Origin: Paractinoplanes aksuensis
Lineage (GTDB): Bacteria; Actinomycetota; Actinomycetes; Mycobacteriales; Micromonosporaceae
Assembly: GCF_024137025.1 (NCBI RefSeq)
Contig: NZ_JAMYJR010000063.1
Coordinates: 1 to 49,966 of the forward strand
Direction: 5' to 3'
DNA: 49,966 bases
Each line of letters begins with the position of its first letter. Within the stretch, counting starts at the first letter, position 1. Of the stretch, positions 41,897 to 49,966 are shown piece after piece. Below the pieces are notes generated by a model. The model was given only the letters and a program-made list of their open reading frames with translations. It did not search any database and was not told the origin of the DNA. The position numbers and the translations under genes are program-made.

Positions 41897-42712
41897 ATGA
41901 CAGAGCAGGCGGCACGAACGATACGGCGGCACGCCATCGAATGCAGCGGCGTCGCCGACGGCCGGCCGATGATCTTCGCGCACGGCTACGGCTGCGACCA
42001 GAACATGTGGCGGCTGGTGTCGCCCGCGTTCACCGGCCACTACCGGGTCGTGCTGTTCGATCACGTCGGGGTCGGCCGCTCCGACCTGCGGGCCTATGAC
42101 GAGGCCAAATATTCGAGCCTCGACGGGTACGCCGATGACGTGCTGGACATCGTCCACGACCTCGACCTGCACGACGTCGTGTTCGTCGGCCACTCGGTCA
42201 GCGCCATGATCGGTGTCCTGGCCGCGATCCGGGAGCCCGCCCGCTTCGCCGAGCTCGTGCTGGTCGGCCCGTCGCCGTCGTACATCGACGAGGGCGACTA
42301 CGTGGGGGGCTTCAGCCGGGCCGACATCGACGACATGATGCGCGCGCTCGACAGCAACTATCTCGGCTGGTCGAGCGTCATCGCCCCGATGATCATGGCG
42401 AACCCGCAGCGGCCCGAACTCAGCCAGGAGCTGGTGAACAGCTTCTGTGCCACCGATCCGGCCATCGCCAAGAAGTTCGCGCACGTGACCTTCCTGTCGG
42501 ACAACCGGAAAGATCTCGAGTACGTCCGTACGCCGTCGTTGATCATGCAGTGCGCCGACGACATCATCGCGCCGCGCGCGGTGGGGGAGTACGTCGATGC
42601 TCACCTGAAGGACAGCACCCTGGTGTACCTGAACGCCACCGGGCACTGTCCCAATCTCAGCGCGCCCGAGGAGACCATCGAGGTGATCAAGGCATACCTC
42701 AGCGGCCGGTGA
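41897..42712 (+). CDS. RsbQ-like alpha/beta hydrolase
   Basis: 271 residues, GGAGG 9 bases before the ATG. Catalytic pieces: FAHGYGCDQNMWR, FDHVGVGRSDLR, nucleophile elbow GHSVSAMIG, late Asp in CADDIIAP and His in NATGHCPNLSAP. This is the pattern of RsbQ of Bacillus, which feeds energy-stress signals through RsbP into the partner-switch cascade, and of the related karrikin-receptor fold. It is divergent from the anti-sigma kinase gene at 41773, so a role in the same signalling is likely. No RsbP-like phosphatase is present here. Confidence 0.85.
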   Translation: MTEQAARTIRRHAIECSGVADGRPMIFAHGYGCDQNMWRLVSPAFTGHYRVVLFDHVGVGRSDLRAYDEAKYSSLDGYADDVLDIVHDLDLHDVVFVGHSVSAMIGVLAAIREPARFAELVLVGPSPSYIDEGDYVGGFSRADIDDMMRALDSNYLGWSSVIAPMIMANPQRPELSQELVNSFCATDPAIAKKFAHVTFLSDNRKDLEYVRTPSLIMQCADDIIAPRAVGEYVDAHLKDSTLVYLNATGHCPNLSAPEETIEVIKAYLSGR

Positions 42713-43307
42713 CTCGCGGCCGGCGGCAGTGGTAGACCAGCGCCGGTGGCACGTTGGCCCACACCGTGCGGCCGAGCACGACCTCTTCGAAGCGCTCGTG
42801 CAGCGCCGCTCGGAAGCGGCGGGCCGGGGCCGACCAGCGCGCATGCACGTACGCAAAGGTCGTGAAGCCGCCGTCGGGGTGCAGGACGGTGGTGATGGAG
42901 TCGAGGATCTCGCGCTGGGTCCCGGCGTCGAACGCGGCCCAGGGCAGGCCGCTGACGATGACCTCGGCGTGCGGGAGGCCCCGGTCGCGCAGCAGCGCGG
43001 GCAGCTCGCGCGCGTCGGCCGTCACCGCGTCGAGGCCGGGGAAGCGCTCGCCGAGCAGCGCGGTGAAGCGGGCATTGACGTCGACCGCGAGGTGGTGCCC
43101 GCGCCCGCCCAGCGTGGCCTGGATCTGGCGGGTGAACGCGCCCGTGCCCGGCCCGAGCTCGATGACCGTGGGCTGACCCGAGGCCGGGATGGGCAGCGAC
43201 ACCTGCCGCGACAGGGCCCGGCTGCTGGGCGTCACGGACGCCACCGACCGGGGCGCCCGCAGGAACTCGCAGGTGAAGGAGAGCTCAGACGACGACATGC
43301 CCACCAT
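42699..43307 (-). CDS. Class I methyltransferase, phospholipid N-methyltransferase-like
   Basis: 202 residues; the second ATG at 43298 is an alternative start. Motif I VIELGPGTGAFTRQI, motif II HHLAVDVNARF, motif III DAVTADARELPALL, and VIVSGLPWAAF as the catalytic-region motif, like PmtA-type or rRNA dimethylase-like proteins. Probably soluble or peripheral. Lipid, protein or small-molecule substrates are all possible. Convergent with the hydrolase, overlapping by 14 bases. Confidence 0.8.
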   Translation of the reverse strand: MVGMSSSELSFTCEFLRAPRSVASVTPSSRALSRQVSLPIPASGQPTVIELGPGTGAFTRQIQATLGGRGHHLAVDVNARFTALLGERFPGLDAVTADARELPALLRDRGLPHAEVIVSGLPWAAFDAGTQREILDSITTVLHPDGGFTTFAYVHARWSAPARRFRAALHERFEEVVLGRTVWANVPPALVYHCRRPRVTGR

Positions 43308-43358
43308 GATCGCGCAATCGGCGCCGCCCAGCGTGGGACTGTCAGTCCTACCCTGCGC

Positions 43359-44174
43359 TCAGCCTTTGACCGCGCCGGTGAGGCCGCCGACGATGCGGCG
43401 TTCGAACAGGCTGAAGAACACGAGGGCCGGGATCATCGACAACGACGTGAAGGCGAGGACTTTCGCCGTGTCGACCGAGTACTGCGAGGCGAAGGCCTGC
43501 ACGCCCAGCGGCAACGTGAAGGTGTCCTGGTCGTTGAGGATGAACAGCGGCAGCAGGTAGCTGTTCCAGCTGCCGATGAAGGCCAGGATCCCGGTGGTGA
43601 TCAGGCCGGGCACCGACAGCGGCAGCACCATCCGCCAGAAGAAGCCGAGCCGGCTGCAACGGTCGATCATCGCGGCCTCCTCGATCTCTTTCGGAATGGC
43701 CCGCAGGAACGGGACCAGGATGATGATCGTGGTCGGCAGCCCGAACGCGATCTGGGGCAGGATGACGCCGGGCAGCGTGTTCACCAGACCCAGATTCTTG
43801 ACCAGGATGTAGAGCGGCGTGATGGCCACGGTGGCCGGGAACATCAGCCCGGCCGCGAACAACGCGTACATCGCCCCGCGCCCCCGGAACTTGTAGCGGG
43901 CGAGCACATAGCTGGCCATGACGCCCAGCGCGACGACGGCGACGGTCGTGACCACGGCCGCGATCGTCGAGTTGCCGACCTGGCGCCAGAAGTTCTCGCT
44001 GGCCAGGATCTCGGTGTAGTTGCCGATCACCCACGGGTCGGGCAGCCCGGCCGGCGAGACGGTGATCTGCGAGTTGGTGCGGAACCCGCCGACGATGATG
44101 TAGAGGACCGGCCCCAGCATGAGGCCGATCAGCAGCAGCGCGACGAGGTAGACGATCGAGGTGCGCCGGGCCAT
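43359..44174 (-). CDS. CUT1 sugar ABC transporter permease (MalG type)
   Basis: 271 residues with six helices and the EAA loop EIEEAAMIDRCSRLGFFWRMVLPLSVPGL, which docks the ATPase. TFTLPLGVQAFASQY is a characteristic late motif of the MalG-like group. Last gene of the binding protein/permease/permease unit; the first permease stops 2 bases before it. No ATPase gene follows, as expected for actinobacteria that use a shared MsiK-type ATPase. Confidence 0.92.
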   Translation of the reverse strand: MARRTSIVYLVALLLIGLMLGPVLYIIVGGFRTNSQITVSPAGLPDPWVIGNYTEILASENFWRQVGNSTIAAVVTTVAVVALGVMASYVLARYKFRGRGAMYALFAAGLMFPATVAITPLYILVKNLGLVNTLPGVILPQIAFGLPTTIIILVPFLRAIPKEIEEAAMIDRCSRLGFFWRMVLPLSVPGLITTGILAFIGSWNSYLLPLFILNDQDTFTLPLGVQAFASQYSVDTAKVLAFTSLSMIPALVFFSLFERRIVGGLTGAVKG

Positions 44175-44176
44175 TC

Positions 44177-45148
44177 CTAGCTTCCTCCGGTGAGGGCGCC
44201 CTCGGTGTCGCGGCGCAGCACGAAACGCTGGTAGATCAGCGCGATGATCATGGAGATGACGAAGAGCACGACCGCCACCGCGTTGCCGTAGCCGTAGTTG
44301 GCCGCGTTCCGGCCCTCGACGACCATGTAGGTCGCCATGGTCGAGGTGCCCGCGGTCGAGGCGACGTACTGACCCCAGATGATGTAGACGAGGTCGAACA
44401 GCTGGAGCGATCCGATGATCGAGAGGAACGCCCAGATGCGGATGGTCGGGCCGAGCAGCGGCAGCGTGATGTGCCGCTGGATCTGCCAGAACGAGGCGCC
44501 GTCGACCGCGGCCGCCTCGGACAGCTCGTCCGGGATGTTCTGCATGCCGGCCAGGAACAGGATCACCGCGAACCCGACGTACTTCCAGGTCAGGATGAAC
44601 ATCAGCGACCAGATGGCCAGTTTCGGGTCGGCCAGCCAGTCCTGGGTCAGCCCGCCCAGGCCGATCGACTCCAGGATGTCGTTGCCGGCGCCGTTGGTCT
44701 GCAGGATGAGGGCCCACGCGGTGCCGGTGATCACTTCCGAGATTACGTACGGGACGAAGATGAGCACGCGGATGGCCGACTGACCCCGCATCCGGCGGTT
44801 GAGCAGCAGGGCGAGACCGATCGCGACCGGCCCCTGGAGCACGAGCGAGAGCACGAGGATCTCGGCGTTGTGCCACAGCGCCTCGTGGAACGCGGTGTCC
44901 TGCAGGATGGTCTTGTAGTTGTCGAGCCCGACGAAGTTGGTCGGGACGCCGTAGCCCTTCCACTTGTAGAAGCCGTAGTAGGCGGCCATCAGCACCGGGA
45001 AGATGACGAAGCTGACGAAGACCAGGATCGCCGGGCCGGACAGCGCGACGATCTCGAGCCGCTGGGCCCAGCCGATGCCGCGCCGGCGGGGGCGCACCGG
45101 AGGCGGCGCCTGGACGCCGCCTCCGTCCCGTAGGCGGGTGAGCGTCAC
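44177..45148 (-). CDS. CUT1 sugar ABC transporter permease (MalF type)
   Basis: 323 residues, GTG start 2 bases after the stop of the binding-protein gene. Six helices; motif FVGLDNYKTILQD and EAA loop ELSEAAAVDGASFWQIQRHITLPLLGPT. It pairs with the MalG-type permease to form the membrane channel. Context with arabinofuranosidase and xylosidase suggests arabino- or xylo-oligosaccharides as cargo. Confidence 0.92.
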   Translation of the reverse strand: MTLTRLRDGGGVQAPPPVRPRRRGIGWAQRLEIVALSGPAILVFVSFVIFPVLMAAYYGFYKWKGYGVPTNFVGLDNYKTILQDTAFHEALWHNAEILVLSLVLQGPVAIGLALLLNRRMRGQSAIRVLIFVPYVISEVITGTAWALILQTNGAGNDILESIGLGGLTQDWLADPKLAIWSLMFILTWKYVGFAVILFLAGMQNIPDELSEAAAVDGASFWQIQRHITLPLLGPTIRIWAFLSIIGSLQLFDLVYIIWGQYVASTAGTSTMATYMVVEGRNAANYGYGNAVAVVLFVISMIIALIYQRFVLRRDTEGALTGGS

Positions 45149-45150
45149 GC

Positions 45151-46449
45151 TCAGCCCTTCTTGGCCGCGTCGTTGGTGGCCTTGATGATCCCGGCGACGT
45201 CACCCTTGCCGGCGAGCAGGTTGACGACCCCGACGTTCAGGGCGTTGCCGACGTTCTGGCCGTACAGGGTGTCGAGCCACTGCGAGACGTACGGCGCCTT
45301 GTTGTACGCGTCGAGGACGGCCTTGAGGTACTCCTCGGTCACCGCGCCCTGGGCCTCCTTGCTGACCGGCAGCGAGTTGAAAGCCTTGTAGTACGCCTCT
45401 TGCAGCGGCTTGGTGAGGATGTAGTTGAGGAAGTCGGCGCACTCCTTGGGCGCCTTCTCGGAGCACGAGAAGCCGTCGGCGCCGCCCATGATGGCCGCGG
45501 GGTCACCCTGGCCGCCGGCCACCGCCGGGAACGGGAAGAAGCCGAGGTCGGGCAGCGGCTTCTTGTCCTTGGTGAGACCGGCGATCACGCCCGGGTCCCA
45601 CGAGCCCATCAGCTCCATGCCCGCCTTGCCGTTGGCGACCAGGCCGGCCGAGCTGCCCGCGCCCTGCTGGGCCGAGGTGGTCAGGAAGCCGTTGTTGTAG
45701 GGCTCGGTGTCGGCGAAGGACTTGAGATCGTCGCCGGCCTTGGTCCAGCAGGGATCGGTGAAGTTCTTGTCCTTGGCCGCCGCGTCGAGCGAGTCCTTGC
45801 TGCAGGCGCGCAGGGCGAAGAAGTAGTACCAGTGGGCGGCCGGCCAGGCGTCCTTGGCGCCGAGGGCGATCGGCGTCCCGTTGGCCTTGAGCTTGGCCGC
45901 GGCCGCGACCAATTCCTCCACAGTGGTCGGTGTGGCCGTGATGCCGGCCTTCTGGAAGATGTTCTTGCTGTACCAGAAACCACCGGGAAGGATCGATACC
46001 GGCACGGCGTACGTCTTGCCGTCGACCTGCCCGGTGCCGAGCGCGGCGTCGCCGACCGCGGCTTTGGTCTCCGGGGTGACGAGGTCGGTGATGTCCTTCA
46101 GTTGGCCCGCCTCGACCATGGCCGCCATCTTGCCGCCGCCGCGCTGCAGGAAGATGTCGGGCGCCGAACCGGAGTTCAGCGACGTCTGCAGCTTGCCGTC
46201 CAGATCCTCGTTCTGGATCGATTGGATCTTGATCGTGACGGCCGGGTTGGCCGTGTGGAAGTCGGCCACCGCCTTGTCCCAGAACGCCTTGCCGGGCCCG
46301 GTCGTGGAGTTGTGCCAGAGCGTCATCGTGACGGCGCCGCCCGAGTCCGAGCCCCCGCCGCTGTCATCGTCGCCGCCACTGCAAGCGGCCAGGCCTACCG
46401 TGCTCAGGACCGCCGCGGCGGTTACCGCCAAAAATTTCCTGGGCGCCAT
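45151..46449 (-). CDS. Extracellular sugar-binding lipoprotein
   Basis: 432 residues. Lipobox VGLAA-C with Cys23, then a Gly/Ser/Asp linker and a family 1 solute-binding domain (VTMTLWHNSTTGPGKAF, PDIFLQRGGGKMAAM, GKAGMELMGSWDPG, FFPFPAVAGG). GAGAGG precedes the ATG. It captures oligosaccharides for the two permeases downstream. Transcribed from a good promoter (TTGACA / TAGCTT) with a LacI-type palindrome just downstream of the expected transcription start, so it is probably sugar-inducible. Confidence 0.93.
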   Translation of the reverse strand: MAPRKFLAVTAAAVLSTVGLAACSGGDDDSGGGSDSGGAVTMTLWHNSTTGPGKAFWDKAVADFHTANPAVTIKIQSIQNEDLDGKLQTSLNSGSAPDIFLQRGGGKMAAMVEAGQLKDITDLVTPETKAAVGDAALGTGQVDGKTYAVPVSILPGGFWYSKNIFQKAGITATPTTVEELVAAAAKLKANGTPIALGAKDAWPAAHWYYFFALRACSKDSLDAAAKDKNFTDPCWTKAGDDLKSFADTEPYNNGFLTTSAQQGAGSSAGLVANGKAGMELMGSWDPGVIAGLTKDKKPLPDLGFFPFPAVAGGQGDPAAIMGGADGFSCSEKAPKECADFLNYILTKPLQEAYYKAFNSLPVSKEAQGAVTEEYLKAVLDAYNKAPYVSQWLDTLYGQNVGNALNVGVVNLLAGKGDVAGIIKATNDAAKKG

Positions 46450-46467
46450 GAAAGTCACCTCTCGGAA

Positions 46468-46480
46468 CCGAAAGTTTCGG
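46468..46480. promoter_or_regulatory. LacI-type palindrome in the importer leader
   Basis: CCGAAA-G-TTTCGG, a perfect palindrome 18 bases before the binding-protein ATG and just downstream of its expected transcription start, where a bound repressor would block the operon. Confidence 0.55.
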
Positions 46481-46502
46481 AGTGTTTCCGGAATGTGAAG
46501 CC

Positions 46503-46532
46503 AAGCTATGAAGTGACCTACGTGCATGTCAA
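46503..46532 (-). promoter_or_regulatory. Sigma-70-type promoter of the sugar importer operon
   Basis: On the minus strand a consensus TTGACA (46532-46527) and TAGCTT (46508-46503) are 18 bases apart. Transcription would start near 46496, about 45 bases before the ATG. Confidence 0.6.
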
Positions 46533-46603
46533 GATATTCGTCACCATGAGGTGGAAGTCGTTGTTAACGTGCATCCACGGCGGCTCGGTCGAGACATTGA
46601 ACT

Positions 46604-46613
46604 GAAACGTTTC
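46604..46613. promoter_or_regulatory. LacI-type operator GAAACGTTTC before the GH51 gene
   Basis: A perfect 10-base palindrome with central CG, the usual form of actinobacterial LacI-family operators, 50 bases before the arabinofuranosidase ATG. With the site at 46468 it suggests joint control of both divergent units. Confidence 0.6.
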
Positions 46614-46663
46614 GCCGACGAGCGGAAGTTGCGGATGCCCAGCTCACAGCAGGAGGCCCAGCG

Positions 46664-48166
46664 ATGGCAACTCGGTTCGAAGCGGTGCTCAACGTGGACC
46701 TCGACGGCCCCCGCATCAGCCGGCACCTCTACGGGCACTTCGCCGAGCACCTGGGCCGCTGCATCTACGGCGGCTTCTACGTCGACGGGGCCATCCGGCT
46801 CGATGTCGTCGAGGCTCTGCGGGCCCTGAACATCCCGAACCTGCGGTGGCCCGGCGGGTGCTTCGCCGACGAATACCACTGGCGCGACGGGATCGGACCT
46901 CGGGCGCAGCGACCCACCATGGTCAACACGCACTGGGGTGGGGTCGAGGAGAACAACCACTTCGGCACGCACGAGTTCATGGAGCTGTGCGAGCTGCTCG
47001 GGGCCGAGCCGTACATCAGCGGCAACGTCGGCTCCGGGACCGTACGGGAAATGAGCGAATGGGTCGAGTACCTGACCCGCGAGGGCGACTCGCCGATGGC
47101 CCGGCTGCGTAAGGCCAACGGGCGCGACGAGCCGTGGCGGGTGCGTTTCTGGGGGCTGGGCAACGAGGCCTGGGGCTGCGGCGGCAACATGACCGCCGAG
47201 CACTACGCCCAGGAGGCCCGGCGGTTCGGCACGTACTGCCGCGACTACGGCGACAACCAGCTCTACAAGATCGCGGCCGGGGCCAACGGCGCCGACTACG
47301 CCTGGACCGAGACGCTGATGAAGCAGATCGGGCACCTCGGCTGCCGGCGCATCCGCAGCACGGGTTACCACGCCCTGTCCGTGCACCACTACACGCTGAC
47401 CGGCCCGACCTGGGAGCAGAAGGGATCGGCCACGGCGTTCGACACCGACGAGTACTACACGACCATGGTCGCGGCGGCCCGCATCGAGGAGATCCTGGCC
47501 GGGCACGCCGCCGTCATGGACGCGTACGACCCGGGCCAGACCGTCGGGCTGGTGCTCGACGAGTGGGGCACCTGGTTCGACGTGGAGCCGGGCACGAACC
47601 CCGGATTCCTGTACCAGCAGAACACCCTGCGCGACGCGCTGGTGGCCGGCGTGCACTTCGACGTCTTCCACCGCTTCGCCGACCGGCTGGTGATGGCCAA
47701 CATCGCGCAGACGGTGAACGTACTGCAGGCCATGATTCTCACCGACCCGGACTCCGGCGCTCTGGTCCTCACCCCGACCTACCACGTCTTCCGGATGAAC
47801 CAGGGCCACCAGGACGCGACCTCGCTGCGTGTCGACGTCCGCACCGCGCCGCCGTCCCGGCCGGTCGGCGACGCGAACCTGACGACCGTGTCGATGTCGG
47901 CCAGCCGCAAGGACGGCCGGTTGCTCGTGTCGCTGTCCAACCTCGACGCCGGCGCGCCGGCCGACGTCCGGATCGAGATCCGCGGGGGCACCCTGGAAAC
48001 GGTCGAGGCGCAGATCCTGACCTCGGGCGCGGTGCAGGACCACAACACGCCGCAGACGCCGTCGGCGGTGGCCCCGCACGCGCACGACGGCGTCTCGGTG
48101 GCCGGCGGCGCGCTGCGGGTGCGTCTGCCGGCTCATTCGTTCGTCACCGTGAGCGGCATCCTGTGA
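46664..48166 (+). CDS. GH51 alpha-L-arabinofuranosidase
   Basis: 500 residues, GGAGG 8 bases before the ATG, no signal peptide, so intracellular. The (beta/alpha)8 barrel shows ISRHLYGHFAEHLGRCIYGG, LRWPGGCFADEYHWRDGIG, acid/base Glu168 in FWGLGNEAWG and nucleophile Glu300 in VLDEWGTW; HHYTLTG lies between. A C-terminal beta-sandwich follows (from about 390). It removes arabinofuranosyl side groups from imported arabino- or arabinoxylo-oligosaccharides. Divergent from the importer operon and sharing its operator region. Confidence 0.95.
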   Translation: MATRFEAVLNVDLDGPRISRHLYGHFAEHLGRCIYGGFYVDGAIRLDVVEALRALNIPNLRWPGGCFADEYHWRDGIGPRAQRPTMVNTHWGGVEENNHFGTHEFMELCELLGAEPYISGNVGSGTVREMSEWVEYLTREGDSPMARLRKANGRDEPWRVRFWGLGNEAWGCGGNMTAEHYAQEARRFGTYCRDYGDNQLYKIAAGANGADYAWTETLMKQIGHLGCRRIRSTGYHALSVHHYTLTGPTWEQKGSATAFDTDEYYTTMVAAARIEEILAGHAAVMDAYDPGQTVGLVLDEWGTWFDVEPGTNPGFLYQQNTLRDALVAGVHFDVFHRFADRLVMANIAQTVNVLQAMILTDPDSGALVLTPTYHVFRMNQGHQDATSLRVDVRTAPPSRPVGDANLTTVSMSASRKDGRLLVSLSNLDAGAPADVRIEIRGGTLETVEAQILTSGAVQDHNTPQTPSAVAPHAHDGVSVAGGALRVRLPAHSFVTVSGIL

Positions 48167-48167
48167 C

Positions 48168-49835
48168 TCAACCGGCCCGGTAGACGGCCCGGTCGAAGTC
48201 GGCGTAGCCGCCCTCGGCCCCCAGGTCCTGCACCCAGAGGCCGACGAAGGCGCCGGTGAAGCCCCACGCCTCGGGTTCGCCGGGGACGATGACGGCGGCG
48301 TACTCGTCGGACAGGGTGGTGGCGTCGAACGTGCGCCCCAGGGTGTGCCAGACCGCGACCGGGCCGGGGTTGGTCGTGTACGCGAACGTCAGGGCCGGAC
48401 CGTCCAGGGCGATGCGCAGACCGACCCGGGGCACGCCGTCGACCACGGTCCGCAGGCCGGGCGCGGTGGTGACCTGGCCGCTGTCGCAGACCAGCAGGTC
48501 GAGCACCGGAGTGCCGTCGTCGTCGGCCGTCAGATGCAGGTAGTACCAGTTGCGCGAGTTGTAGTACGCCGTGATCCCGGCCAGCTGGCGGGTCGTGCGC
48601 GGCTCGAACTCGCAGGTCACGTCGAAGGTGCACCGGGGCGACGTCACCCGGCGGGCGACCAGGCTCGGGCGGTGCCGGGCCATCGGTGATTGTCCACCGT
48701 GGATCCGCAGATGCGAGGGGCGGGCCGCCAGGTCGGCCCAGTCCGGCGTGGCCGGGCGGCGCAGGGTCGACCAGTTGGGGCCGAGCGCCGGCGCGTCGAA
48801 GTCGTCGTCCTCGAGCAGTTCGGAGGACGGCGGCCGGGGCGTGACGGTCACGCCGGCCGGGGCCGGGACCTGTTCGGCCGGTACGCCGTCGTGGATGCGG
48901 GGCCAGGCGTCGGTGGCCCACTCCACCTTCTGCAGCGCGGCCTCGCGGCCCAGCACGCAGCGGCCGGTCGGCGTGTACGGCCGGGCCACCAGGTGGGCCA
49001 GGTACCACTCGCCGCCCGCGGTCTGCACGAGGCTGCCGTGGCCGGCCTTCTGCAGCGGCAGTTCCGGGCGTCCGGCCGAGGTCAGCAGCGGCCCGCCCGG
49101 GTCCACCTCGTACTCGCCGAACAGCTGCCGGGACCGGGCCACGCTGACCTGATGTTCCCAGCTCGTGCCGCCCTCGGCGGTGACCAGGTAGTACCAGCTG
49201 TCCTTGCGATAGATGTTGGGCGCCTCGGTGAGACCGGCGCCGGTGCCCTCGAAGATCAGGCGGGCCGGGCCGGTCAGCCGGCGAGCGACCGGGTCGTACT
49301 GCTGGATCTCGATGCCGCCGAAGCGGTTGCGGCCGGGCCGCCAGTCGGCGCGCATCGACAGCATCCACGTCGTGCCGTCCTCGTCGTGGAACAGCGACGC
49401 GTCGAAGCCCCGGCCGTGCAGCACCACCGGATCCGACCACGGGCCCGTCACCTCGGGCGCGGTGATCAGATAGTTCTGCGGGTCCCAGTACCCGCCCGCG
49501 AACGTCGCCACATCGGTGTAGAGAAGATGAAACAGCCCATCGGCGTACGTCAAATTGGGGGCCCAGATGCCGCAGGAGTCCGCGGCGCCGGTGAGGTCGA
49601 GCAGCCGCCGCTCGGTCAGCGCGCCGCCGAGCGGCTGCCAGTGCACCAGATCGGTCGAGTGGTGCAACCGGACGCCCGGGAACCACTCGAACGTCGAGGT
49701 GGCGATGTAGTAGTCGGATCCGGCCCGCACGATCGACGGGTCGGGGTGGAACCCGGGCAGCACCGGGTTCCGGATCATCCGGTGTTCGGTCCCGTCGCCC
49801 CCGGGCGGGGCGACGGCGGGCTTGGCGATCGTCAC
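48168..49835 (-). CDS. GH43 beta-xylosidase / arabinofuranosidase
   Basis: 555 residues from a GTG with GGGAGG upstream; MIRNPVLPG at residue 20 is the conserved beginning. Five-bladed propeller residues: base Asp32 in HPDPSIV, Asp145 in GFDASLFHDEDG, acid Glu204 in TEAPNIYRK. A C-terminal beta-sandwich with ITAYYNSRNWYYLHL follows, as in XynB-type GH43 enzymes. No signal peptide: it acts on imported xylo-oligosaccharides. Its stop is one base from the GH51 stop on the other strand. Only about 25 bases of real sequence precede its start, so its promoter and any regulator gene are not in the window. Confidence 0.93.
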   Translation of the reverse strand: MTIAKPAVAPPGGDGTEHRMIRNPVLPGFHPDPSIVRAGSDYYIATSTFEWFPGVRLHHSTDLVHWQPLGGALTERRLLDLTGAADSCGIWAPNLTYADGLFHLLYTDVATFAGGYWDPQNYLITAPEVTGPWSDPVVLHGRGFDASLFHDEDGTTWMLSMRADWRPGRNRFGGIEIQQYDPVARRLTGPARLIFEGTGAGLTEAPNIYRKDSWYYLVTAEGGTSWEHQVSVARSRQLFGEYEVDPGGPLLTSAGRPELPLQKAGHGSLVQTAGGEWYLAHLVARPYTPTGRCVLGREAALQKVEWATDAWPRIHDGVPAEQVPAPAGVTVTPRPPSSELLEDDDFDAPALGPNWSTLRRPATPDWADLAARPSHLRIHGGQSPMARHRPSLVARRVTSPRCTFDVTCEFEPRTTRQLAGITAYYNSRNWYYLHLTADDDGTPVLDLLVCDSGQVTTAPGLRTVVDGVPRVGLRIALDGPALTFAYTTNPGPVAVWHTLGRTFDATTLSDEYAAVIVPGEPEAWGFTGAFVGLWVQDLGAEGGYADFDRAVYRAG

Positions 49836-49860
49836 GTGTTACCTCCCACGGCATGGCGGC

Positions 49861-49966
<106 letters not shown>

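Overview
The window is high-GC actinobacterial DNA. Genes are dense and often overlap as ATGA or GTGA; GTG and TTG starts are common. The regulators (SARP, large LuxR ATPases, PadR/TetR/LysR), LCP proteins, partner-switch proteins and CUT1 sugar importers without their own ATPase fit a filamentous actinomycete. Micromonosporaceae (Actinoplanes-like) is my guess; no marker gene proves it. I saw no rRNA, tRNA, CRISPR array or insertion sequence. The last ~105 bases are almost pure G and look like a sequencing artefact at a contig end.

Layout. 1-1860: a lower-GC pair, a methyltransferase-like protein and a membrane-anchored alpha/beta hydrolase. 1877-2920: PadR regulator with two DUF1048 proteins, a direct-repeat operator and a terminator. 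3047-8283: two overlapping, homologous membrane proteins with C-terminal beta-propellers; the first has a whole TIR domain, the second only the rear part. 8357-14315: an envelope module with a polyprenyl-phosphate glycosyltransferase, a GT-C mannosyltransferase, a two-component system, a lipoprotein polysaccharide deacetylase and an LCP ligase. The same CTTATC-N5-CTTATC box lies before the glycosyltransferase pair and before the response regulator. 14325-16685: a quinone reductase relic, an unknown protein coupled to a His-rich peptide, an intact quinone reductase and a doubtful small membrane protein.

16639-22413: two very large regulators, a LuxR-type ATPase preceded by a translationally coupled truncated hydrolase, and an AfsR-like SARP. 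22648-26385: SnoaL-like protein, small secreted peptide, DUF2252, divergent glyoxalase/TetR pair with a repeat operator, DM13 protein. 26593-34024: a tightly overlapping YqiJ-like protein, flotillin and 1617-residue AAA ATPase. 34160-38959: GNAT, Nudix, an amidohydrolase relic, two LysR regulators each with a palindrome at the divergent promoter, an EamA exporter and a double SnoaL protein.

38946-43307: a signalling cluster with STAS, two paralogous anti-sigma kinases, a membrane GGDEF cyclase and an RsbQ-like hydrolase, then a methyltransferase. 43359-49835: a pentose-polysaccharide locus with a sugar importer (binding protein and two permeases) divergent from a GH51 arabinofuranosidase, plus a convergent GH43 xylosidase. 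LacI-type palindromes lie in the divergent promoter region.

The strongest candidates for something new are the split-TIR propeller pair, the CTTATC-box envelope circuit, the flotillin/giant ATPase operon and the anti-sigma/c-di-GMP/RsbQ cluster. Several gene relics (14325, 19395, 35235) show repeated deletion.
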